This document shows positions 55,847 through 64,000 of a DNA stretch of 64,000 nt, in pieces (the stretch's first letter is position 1; each line of letters begins with the position of its first letter). The translations under genes were made by a program, and so were the position numbers. Origin of the DNA: Berberis thunbergii (taxonomy: Eukaryota; Streptophyta; Magnoliopsida; Ranunculales; Berberidaceae); the NCBI GenBank assembly GCA_003290165.1, contig QNQO01000600.1, positions 62,001 to 126,000 on the forward strand, in the 5' to 3' direction. The notes beneath the pieces are model-generated. The model had not been told where the DNA came from and did no database searches. It saw only the letters and a program-made list of their open reading frames with translations.

Positions 55847-56569
55847 CCTCGATCACGTAACAATATATCTCATCCTCATCGTAGAAGGTTGTTTTTTCCA
55901 CATCATCTTCTGACACATGTATCTACATCCATGAAGTTCAAAAGCTTGTTTAGGGATCTAACTCGAAACTGTTGTATGAGTTTCCAGGTTCCATTTCATC
56001 TCTAAGGTCAATGTTTATTATTGGCACAATGGTTGACCTCTTGATCACGTCCGGATTAGATCCAGTCCATAATTGATATTTAGCGATGTTGTCGGTCCCT
56101 CACTCACTTGCCTGAACGTTGAAGGATGATTTGGATGCTTCATTATCTCCGTAGAATTTTAATAAACCATAATCGGTAGGAAACTTGATGACTTGATAGT
56201 AAGTTAACGGTGTATCTTTCGCTGAGTGATCCCTCCAGCAACTTCATTCGATCATACGTGGATTTGAACAATATTTCTTGCAATCCACTAGTACCCTCAT
56301 CTGCATCAAGTCCCCAATCCGGACGAAGATTACCAGGGATCCCAATGTGGCCCTGCTATATGCCCGCATCTTCTTTTGATAACCATGCCAATGTTCATTC
56401 TCTTCTCTTGCTCAAATCCAAGTCCCTGACAAGTCTCAGTTTTGAATTGATGTTCATGACTTTCCTTATTACATGATATTCTGTTTTTTACGTTTCCTTT
56501 CCATCTCAATTTTCGGCTGGCAGTGGTATATATTGTATAATCTTGTTAAGATTTCGGCATCTCGGGGAA

Positions 56570-57062
56570 GGCTAATCATTCAACATCCGTCACTCTATCG
56601 ATTTGCACTACAAAGTATTTCAATTGTTCCTGGTTAATATTTCTCTGAACAAGCTTACTGAGACTGTGACATTCGTTAGCTTCATGATCACGATTTTGAT
56701 GATACTTATAGTAGGGTTTCGTGGGTTTATTGGTATAATGACTAGGTCGTGCCTCGAAAAATGGCTCTAGCTTCACGACCTTGAGATTTTCATCCAATGG
56801 CCTGTTCAATGGGGTTAGAATTGGTATGTCAATCTTTGGCTTCTCTTTTCGGAATAGCTCTTGTCCATTCGCCTATTTATCTGGGTAATAGGCCTACTTT
56901 TATTCCATTTACCTTTTCTATGTCATTGTGTAATTGACTTCATGTACCTTGGTATTTAGTTTTTCCTTCAAACGAAGTTTGACCCTCTTCCTCAATTTCG
57001 ATTGCATCTTCTGCCCATGCATATGCATCTTCGAAGATGGCCGGTTTCTTTTCGATTATTTT
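56570..57062 (-). pseudogene. gag: C-terminal gag part of the minus-strand Gypsy relic
   Basis: KIIEKKPAIFEDAYAWAEDA and EIEEEGQ directly after the insertion point, then PSHYTNKPTKPYYKYHQNRD and HEANECHSLSKLVQ, a zinc knuckle whose first Cys is replaced by Tyr. It continues the reading of 59004-59800. Confidence 0.78.
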
Positions 57063-57067
57063 AGCAT

Positions 57068-57190
57068 TGATGATACATAAAAACTGTCAACCTTTTGAGT
57101 CGAACCTGAGTCATGATGATCTAGAAGAACTACGGTCCCAAGCATCAGCCCAAGGCTTGCTTAATGCAATATCCTTAAGATAATATTTGA
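57068..57190 (+). repeat. Truncated 5' LTR of Gypsy copy 3
   Basis: TGATGATACATAAAAACTG with GTCATGATGATCTAGAAGAA and CCCAAGCATCAGCCCAA, aligning to the first part of the 58316-58998 LTR. The similarity fades after about 57190. Confidence 0.82.
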
Positions 57191-57829
57191 CCCATCTCGG
57201 TGCAACGTTGATGGTCGTTAGTCTCTTAAGATACAACAGATTTGTCTTAGTTCGTAATGCACTTTAGGATAGAAACTCAGGTGAATAAAAATAAGAATTG
57301 ACTTTGAGATGAACAAGAAAGAATCTGTTTGATTTGAATGTAAATTTTTCTTATGAGTGCTAGGTTGTTGTTGTAATGATAAATTGCTAATCTTTTTGGA
57401 TATATGGCCAATTTGAGATTCTATTAGAAGACACAATTGAACCAACACAACTGTTGGTCAAAGACTTGCATAAGGGACCTTATGTAGTGAGTTTACATAA
57501 CATATGATTTACTAATTAAATAAAATTGGAAATACAAAATTTCCAACAATCCCTCACTTGAATGAGAAAATTGTGGCATCTCAAGAATATGTGGATTAAT
57601 GCCACATCAGGAGAGGTAGTTTTTACTTTGAACCTTCCTTTGTAAAAGAGTATCGAAATTACTTAACTAATCAGTGAACTATTTCATCTTGAACTTTCAA
57701 TTGTTGATGTAAAACTAGTCAATAAACTATACATGGCATTATTCCATTCAAATTCTATTCTCGGTTGTGTTCATTTTTGTCCTGAACAATTATCGGTTCT
57801 GTAAGTGCTACTATGAGAATGATTCTGTA
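57191..57829. other. Foreign sequence inside Gypsy copy 3
   Basis: A/T-rich sequence unrelated to copies 1 and 2. At 57452-57548 a 97-bp segment begins TGTTGG and ends CCAACA, followed by CCCTCACTTGAATGAGAAAA, which looks like a short LTR end or TRIM remnant. No coding content. Confidence 0.4.
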
Positions 57830-58315
57830 CCCATTGGGTCCCAACTAAGTCGGAGTAATCCCCAAGAACTCCCAAATCACGTCCAAAACCGAGAAACACA
57901 CTCCAGTTTGAAGCATCCCCCGATGTAAACAGATAAAACCGGACGGACGCGACATTGGTTTCTAGTCGCCCTTCAGAAGATACAACGACAAGTCTTCAGG
58001 AACTCCAAACTTCGTATGGATCAGCGAGACTAGGCTCGGACAGCAGCCTGTCTTCAAAAAACTCTAGGCCCTTAGCCACAACAGCATCATCAAAAAGGTA
58101 ATAAAGTAAAGCAGAAGGGCCAGTCTAAACATTGTGGATGACCTATATAGAGGATAGGTTCCCACCTCTTTTCCAACGAACCAACGTACACCCAAATAAT
58201 GCAGCGTGCGACTCAAACAACGATTCAGACTCAGTCATCATGAGCTTCGCATCCCTTCAAGAGATGACTTAGCAAACCAATGTGACGACCCATTAACTCA
58301 GGGGGGGGGAGTAGT

Positions 58316-58998
58316 TGATGATACATAAAATTGGTCACACTCCTGAGCCAAACACGTGTCATGATGATCTCGAGAAACTACGACCCCAAGCATCGACACA
58401 ACACAGATTCAGCCCAAGCGAATCTAAGCCCGCTCAACTTCAGTCCGCCAAGCAGACAAGACTCTTACAACATGCTAGGCCCACACACGCGTCTCATAAC
58501 TATCCACGATACCCATAAGCACTCTTCAGGCAAGTATCTCAAGGATCGGCTTCGGGCGGGCAACTACAGCTATTATCTGCTTCCAAATAGTTAGCAAACT
58601 CCATAATATCTTCCATACAGGGAAACTCCCTTCTACGGATTTCTCTTGGATTGGAAACTATCTCCCGCTTATCTAAGAGTGCAGAGCTAGTAGAGAACTA
58701 CCTTTCTACAGCACGACTCTTAATTAGAGAGCGATTTCCACGAAGATCTCCTCCCTAAACTACGCCTACAATGGCCTGGTTGAACCAGGACTCCTTGCAC
58801 TATAAATAAGACATGAGGTTGGTAAGGTGAGGTACACTACAAATTCCTTGTTACAGCATTACACCTTCTTCTAATCCCTGTCTAACTTTAGCATCGGAGT
58901 GTCATCGGCCACCCCATGGTGGTTTGTGGCTCACGTGTGTTACTTGTGCAAGTCAGCAGAAACAAGGTCAAAGCATGGAGCGAAAACCGACTGTATCA
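58316..58998 (+). repeat. 3' LTR of Gypsy copy 3
   Basis: 683 bp, TGATGATACATAAAATTGG...GACTGTATCA. It is preceded by a G9 polypurine tract and contains CTATAAATAAG near 58800. It is most similar to the copy 1 3' LTR. Confidence 0.9.
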
Positions 58999-59003
58999 AG
59001 CAT

Positions 59004-59800
59004 GGAGCCTAGTCCTCGACAACACCCAATTTCAGAAAGGCGAACCAGCATTCTATCTCATCATGGTCAGCCACTTGCATTGCATTCGCTTTGAACCATG
59101 CCACATAATCATGCAGTCACTCTCCTTCCCTTTGTCTGACCATCAATAGGCGCGGCAAGATGGATGTTCTCCTTCGTTGATGGATGTAGAATCCTATGAA
59201 TATGTCTCGTACATCACAGAAGGAATCAATTGAACTTTCAGGTAACACATGGAATTGCCTCCTACTAGTGTCAGTCAGATAATAAGGAAATATTTTGCAT
59301 CTCAATCCATCATGCCTCGGGTGTTCTTGTTTGATAGTCTCCTGTGTGAAATGTAGCAAGTGTTTGACCGGATTTGTCATTCTGTCGTACTAGATGAATT
59401 TGGGCATTGAAACTTTTTCAGCATTCGATGTTTTGAATTCGGGATGAGAGGGTGACATGTCCAACCATTTTAACATGTCCTGGGCGGCAAATCCTTGTTT
59501 CTTCTTCTCTTGCACTTCTAACAATTCCTTGATCATTCCATCTATCACATTCTTAAAGTCAACTTGTTTATTGCCCCTACCCCCACTGGATGCCCTCTCT
59601 TCCATGACGAGGTTGTCCCCGGCATTCTCCATATATTTTCAGCTCTGTCACCTTTGGGCGCATGTGAATGTTGTTCTTCCTTCTCAATCGGATCTCCCCT
59701 CCCGAGTTCCTTTAGGGCTGCTACTTTGATTTACTCTCGACCTCTGCCCTCCTTTTTCTGATTTTTTCCATTTGCCTTTTTGTCTTCCATTGTCTCATCT
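59004..59800 (-). pseudogene. gag: N-terminal gag part of the minus-strand Gypsy relic
   Basis: A start-like MEDKKANGKNQKKEGRG lies near 59790. Then MENAGDNLVMEERASSGG and DMLKWLDMSPSHPEFKTS (59632-59390), a stop, and NPVKHLLHFTQETIKQEHPR, YYLTDTSRRQFHVLPESSID (59380-59117). This is a plant Gypsy gag (PF03732-type). It is followed by the AGCAT duplication and Gypsy copy 3. Confidence 0.8.
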
Positions 59801-59990
59801 TCTATAGGTGCAAGATGATATCTTCCTTCCCCTTGTCCCTCTGCATGACTGGCGGGAATTGCTTAATTTACGGGATCCCTTTCTCTAGGTTCAGTGGATT
59901 TCTCTCTTTTCCACGTGTTTGAAATGTTCAAAGTTGATTTCATCTTCTTCCAATGTTGGCCAGACATTCTAGTATCTGTCGAAGTTTATC

Positions 59991-61321
59991 CCGACCTAAT
60001 TCATGAATTATCTAAATGCAATCCTTTACAGTTGTATCTCTATTGTTTAAGCACATAGGTGGCACACTCTCAAAGTGCGTGCCATAAATTCGCAGATAAT
60101 AAAATAAATATTGAGTTTTGTGAACTAATAGTGGGAAAGACAGAGAGGCGTGTGAGAAAACAACAACAAAATGTTCCAGTTGTGTATATTACATTTTAAT
60201 AACTCATATTTGGGTGGATCTTCATATCATCAAACACACAACTTTTTAGCAAAATTAATAAACTAGACTAGAGAAAAAGAATCTTTATTTTTTAATCTAA
60301 TCTCAAATTGCATCTTAGACGTTCCCATAATACTCTATACAACTCTCACTAAATTCAATTATGAAACCCACGAGATAGTAAGGTCCTATGGTTGGGCAAT
60401 TTTAAGAAAAATAAGTGTACAACAAGGAAACGCCTAAAACCTGAGAAGTGACAACAATAGTTAAAAGAGAAAAAAAATGAGAAAGAAGACGAAATGGCAT
60501 AAAAAGTTCATCAACCACGTATACACCAATATATGGTGGTGTTCAGTAGGTACAGGATCTATAAAAGGAATAGTCATTAGGAGCTGGCTTTCACCTTGAT
60601 AGGACTATAATTATACCAATCCAAGAAAAATAATACCCATGGAGTAGGAGAAAAATCGTGAAACATGAGATAGATATGACTTCACTAAAACATTCACTAT
60701 AATACCACTTTTTGTCCAAATTTACAATAATTGATTAGAAAACATTAGGAAATACTTTTGTCAATATGTTGGAAATTAAAGAAATTGATTAAAAAAACAC
60801 TGGGAAAGAAAACAAAAATGTTCATCTTGCAAGACCACCAAGAAAGTCGAATTGGTCAAACACCCCTGATAATTTCTAGATTGAATGTGAATTATAAAAG
60901 AGGACGCTTGTGTTTAATACTCCCATACCAAAACCGGCAGGAAGCGTGAGCACATTGTAAGAAGAAAAAATGTTTGCTAGTCCACGGTAAAACACACATC
61001 TGATAAATACTGGATCGATGTTTCAAAATCCAGGCAAAAACCAAACTAGCTGATCAAGGAACTAAACAAAAAACCCTTGAGATACTCATAAATAATCTCG
61101 AGATGTGGTTACTCGAAAGAATATTTTGTGAATGAGCCTCGTGGTGCAAAACAAAGCCTCCAGCACTTCACCGGACGAGTTACCACGTGTCAGTCAACAT
61201 CAGTAAACCTTCAAAGTAGAAAATCCAAAGCGTTGGATCACACGAGGACCCACCAAATGTTAGAGAGATTGAAAAATCGGTGGTAGCGTGGAAGCAAAAG
61301 CAGATAAGGAAAGTTGAGAGA
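59991..61321. other. Non-coding stretch, nothing recognised
   Basis: A/T-rich sequence, possibly including the 5' end of the minus-strand Gypsy relic. A small hairpin GGCACACTCTC-AAAGTGCGTGCC lies at 60060-60083. No protein family or RNA gene was recognised. Confidence 0.4.
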
Positions 61322-61330
61322 GTGATAGAG

Positions 61331-61545
61331 GGATCCGGGGGGGCTCCTGTGCACAAAGCGCAGGACGTCCTCCTGTGCACATTTTGAGCCGTCGGATCTG
61401 ATCTGACGGTTCAGATCGAATCATTTCAAAAAAGTGGGTTTCAAAAAAAAACTTTTTTTTGACATCTGTCGATCTAAGCCGTTGGATCAGATCTGACGGT
61501 TGTGCTTTGTGCGCAGGAGCGCCCCCCCCCCCCCCCCCGGAATCC
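61331..61545. mobile_element. Foldback MITE with GC-run ends and 9-bp target duplication
   Basis: The left end GGATCCGGGGGGGCTCCTG, then TGCACAAAGCGCAGG, is inverted at the right end (CTTTGTGCGCAGGAGCG, a run of about 17 C, GGAATCC). Flanks GTGATAGAG (61322-61330) and GTGATAAAG (61546-61554) match at 8 of 9 bases. Inside, GATCTGATCTGACGGTT-type blocks are repeated. A 9-bp duplication suggests a Mutator-like origin. Confidence 0.75.
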
Positions 61546-61987
61546 GTGATAAAGAATGAGAAGAGTGAGTAGGTTTGTTTGACCTCGTTGCCTCTCTCTT
61601 CTTCTTGTAAGAATTGCAAATTGTCTTTTCGGTTCTGCTCAGATCTGCCATTTTATTAAATAGGAAAGTTGTTGCAGAGATGATGTTTTCTTGCAATAGT
61701 TTAAAAGATTGTGCAAAGTCAAAATGCAATGCTAAACATCGGTGCATTTTGGTCAGATCAAAATTGCATAGATTCCCATACAAAGTTGGCTTCAAGAGGG
61801 CTTTTATATGTCTTCTTTTATTTGCTAAACAACAAAAATCTTATTGATGCGACTTTGAGAAAATTGTTTTAAAGAAATTACCATATGATAAAATTCTTCC
61901 ATTTGAAGATAGTCTGCTAGGTGAGATTTTGCCTACTAACATGACGAGATATCCCAAAAATGTAAACTAACATGACGTGCATCAATA

Positions 61988-62013
61988 GAAAAAAAAAACA
62001 CACACACACACAA
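61988..62013. repeat. A-run and (CA)n microsatellite
   Basis: AAAAAAAAAA followed by about eight CA units. Confidence 0.85.
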
Positions 62014-62225
62014 AAGAATATACAGGAATGTTTAAGTTTAACAACTAATAAATAGAAAATTACTCAAATGAGATGTTAAACTTGTTGGCAGGGTAATGGG
62101 CGGGGGACTCCTATAATGGCTTATGGACGACAATAGATTCAGTATCTCGAATCTCCATAGAAGAGGAAGGATTAGAAGGATAGCGGTGTAATGGCGTAGT
62201 GTTAATGAGATTGGGTTAGGGATTT

Positions 62226-62936
62226 TCTATGTAACACCACCATTTCCACTTTGTTACACAACCATCCTAATTTAACACAACCATTAAATAGGCAAATCCT
62301 TTTTCCCCTTTCCTCCTATCTTATTGCTCTTTGTGATCTCTCCACCTATAACTTCTCCTCTTGTGAACTTCTCGTGTGAGCTCTTCCTCCTCTTACGACC
62401 ACCTACCCCTCGTGTGACCACCAACTCCTTCCCCCTCCAGTAGTCATTTTCCTCCTCCTCCAACAATCATTCTCATATTTTTCCCATCAAACAATCTTCA
62501 TCTTCTTCCAACAACCCTCCTTCACCACCTCATCATCGTCATCGCAATTATGAAATCCTACGAGATTTACGCAAAATCTCATAATATGGATTGCAATATT
62601 TTGGTTGTATCTCGTAGAATAGTCTGTGAGATTTCGCATAAATCTCATTGAATGAAGGTTGTTGGAGGAGGAAGCGGGGGTTGTTGGAGGGGGGATGAAG
62701 ATTATTGGAGGGGAGGAAAATGGGAATGGTTGTTGGAGGAGGTCGCACTAGGTGACATTGTAGATGGAAAGATCTTATAGAGCAAGAAGATAAGATGAGA
62801 AGAATAAAAAAATATTTGTCTATTTAATGGTGGTGTTACATTGAGGTGGTGATGTAAAAAAATTGATATGGTGGTGTTACATTGAGGTGGTGATGTAAAA
62901 AAATGGATATGGTGGTGTTACATAGAAATTGTATTT
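62226..62936. mobile_element. Large foldback element (hairpin of about 0.7 kb)
   Basis: The left end TTTCTATGTAACACCACCAT (about 62226) is the inverse of the right end ATGGTGGTGTTACATAGAAA (about 62914-62933). Further in, TAACACAACCATTAAATAGG pairs with CTATTTAATGGTGGTGTTA. The C/T-rich CCTCCTCCTCCAACAATCAT region (62446-62540) pairs with the G-rich ATTGGAGGGGAGGAAAATGG region (62650-62750). No transposase and no clear target duplication were found. Confidence 0.75.
62827..62925. repeat. Short tandem repeat in the right arm of the hairpin element
   Basis: ATGGTGGTGTTACATTGAGG, then TGGTGATGTAAAAAAAT, is present twice in full, followed by a third partial ATGGTGGTGTTACAT. Period about 46 bp. 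Confidence 0.85.
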
Positions 62937-63042
62937 GGGTTATGGGTTGTCGCTTGTGCTATTTATAGGTTTGTTTTAGCATTCTCATCTCAAATTCTAT
63001 TTGGAATAAGATTATCTCAGGGTTTGTGTATCAAACATCTAG

Positions 63043-63126
63043 GAGAACAATCCAATTCACGTTCAAAAAATGTTAAAGCAAATAATATGACATTTGGGAG
63101 AACAATCCAATTCACGTTCAAAAACA
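63043..63126. repeat. Direct duplication
   Basis: GGAGAACAATCCAATTCACG, continuing TTCAAAAA, occurs at about 63042 and again at about 63097, about 55 bp apart. Confidence 0.88.
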
Positions 63127-63639
63127 TGGTAGCTTACAAGTACCAATTGCATATAAGATGTGGATAAATCATGTTGTAGTATTTGCGAACTTTGTGTGAG
63201 TGCATGATGATCAAAAAGCTCAAAGATTACTCGGTAACTTTCCGTGTGTTCATGTTGTCAAGACCTTTACACCCAGCAAGCAGCTTTCAAATCATTCTGC
63301 AATGACAATGATCCATGAATTAGGCATTTGAGAAAATAACGAACATACATTTATTTGAATCTTGAGTCTTGCTACTCAAAAAAATCAAGGCAGAGAATGT
63401 GAAGACCAAAGCAAAAGTATGTGTTGACAGAATTCGTTCATCTTAATATCAATAAACAAAAAAAATTTATTTTAAAAGAATTAAAAAAGGAAAATAGTAA
63501 AAGCAAAGCAGTGTATATATTAAGGCAACGACTACTCCACACCACCAAAAGCGTTGTCTCACACCACCATGTATTTTTTTTGTCTTTTTTCTACTAACCC
63601 ACACCCCCCAAAAAATTGTTTTTGAAAAAAATAGTAACT

Positions 63640-64000
63640 TAAAACATGGTAACTTTCGACCAATTTAAACCCTCAATTGAGACCGATTCCCAAGCTCATC
63701 AAAACATGAAAATTGTAGTACTCTGAATTATCTAATAATCAAATTGAATCACTTGAAAATGTTTTGAAATGAGAAAGTTATGGTCATTTTACTAAAGTCG
63801 CGCAAATCTATCATGCAACTTTTGGCCAACTTGTGCTCGTTCGAATCGATTCTCAAGCTGATCAAAACACAACAATTGCAACACTCTGAGTTATCTAATA
63901 AACACAATTTGAATCACTTGAAAAAATTTTGAAATGAGAAAGTTATGGTCATTTTACTAAAGTCTCGCAAATCTGTCAAAAAATTTGCTGAAAATTTCCT
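63640..64000. repeat. Tandem repeat of about 185 bp reaching the window edge
   Basis: Two copies are visible. Common blocks are GAATCACTTGAAAA, TTTTGAAATGAGAAAGTTATG, then GTCATTTTACTAAAGTC and CGCAAATCT, at about 63747-63815 and 63914-63980, and GCTCATCAAAACA or GCTGATCAAAACA about 70 bp earlier in each. The array may continue beyond 64000 and could be the edge of a satellite. Confidence 0.78.

Larger units (their letters stand above)
57068..58998 (+). mobile_element. Gypsy copy 3, internally deleted, nested in another Gypsy
   Basis: Target duplication AGCAT at 57063-57067 and 58999-59003. The 5' LTR is cut after about 120 bp (57068-57190). Unrelated sequence at 57190-57830 replaces the rest. 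Then come the first part of the antisense gene (minus strand, 58115-57830: TKFGVPEDLSLYLLKGDQ-like codons), the polypurine tract and a complete 3' LTR (58316-58998). gag and protease are gone. Confidence 0.9.
55598..59990 (-). mobile_element. Minus-strand Gypsy relic (different family), split by Gypsy copy 3
   Basis: gag at about 59800-59004 and 57062-56570, and RT at 55846-55640. The insertion of copy 3 at 57068-58998 interrupts gag; removing it joins the ends at the AGCAT duplication. LTRs were not recognised, so the ends are approximate. It is strongly decayed, with stops throughout. Confidence 0.75.

Noticed and set aside
59457..59761. Plus-strand open frames of 90 and 65 codons
   Set aside because: Antisense shadows of the Gypsy gag gene at 59004-59800 (minus strand).
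61614..61847. Plus-strand open frame of 77 codons after the GC-run MITE
   Set aside because: No family, no splice or promoter context; composition is like the surrounding non-coding DNA.

Overview
This window is eukaryotic nuclear DNA from a plant, most likely a eudicot. It is AT-rich, its genes have many short exons with GT-AG introns, and it holds plant-type Copia, Gypsy, LINE, CACTA and MITE elements. No prokaryotic or organellar features were seen. I could not assign a species.

Left part, 1-8116: one large non-autonomous CACTA-type DNA transposon. Its subterminal arrays of a palindromic GCCACGG...CCGTGGC motif are seen at 1-346 and 7905-8090, and its right end is at about 8116. The left end lies outside the window. 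No transposase is visible. It carries exon-intron fragments of about six unrelated host genes, all on the minus strand: a serine carboxypeptidase-like protein, an IQD-type protein (tentative), a 5'-3' exoribonuclease (XRN), an SBP-box factor (SPL), a leucine aminopeptidase (LAP) and a D-type cyclin (CYCD). It is therefore a multi-gene 'Pack-CACTA'.

8866-17584: a complete but non-autonomous Gypsy retrotransposon (LTRs, target duplication CTAAT) with gag and protease remains, no visible reverse transcriptase or integrase, a 128-bp tandem repeat and an antisense coiled-coil gene. Relatives lie at 47140-55597 (5'-truncated) and 57068-58998. The latter is inserted with duplication AGCAT into the gag gene of a different, minus-strand Gypsy relic (55598-59990).

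17709-32349: a host alpha-galactosidase (GH27) gene on the minus strand, with 15 recognisable exons, signal peptide and TATA box. It has been taken apart by insertions: a Copia element inside exon 5, a Copia relic in intron 8, a LINE in intron 1 and a foldback MITE at the start of exon 14. It also has a broken splice donor, an out-of-frame insertion and an in-frame stop. I read it as a pseudogene.

32666-43573: two minus-strand LINEs inserted one after the other just upstream of the alpha-galactosidase TATA box, each with target duplications. 45219-46805 is a LINE ORF1 on the plus strand, followed by a MITE with a perfect 9-bp duplication.

59990-64000: mostly non-coding sequence with a GC-run MITE, a 0.7-kb hairpin element and the start of a tandem repeat. 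The overall picture is a nested graveyard of transposons around one dead host gene, next to a gene-fragment-collecting CACTA element.
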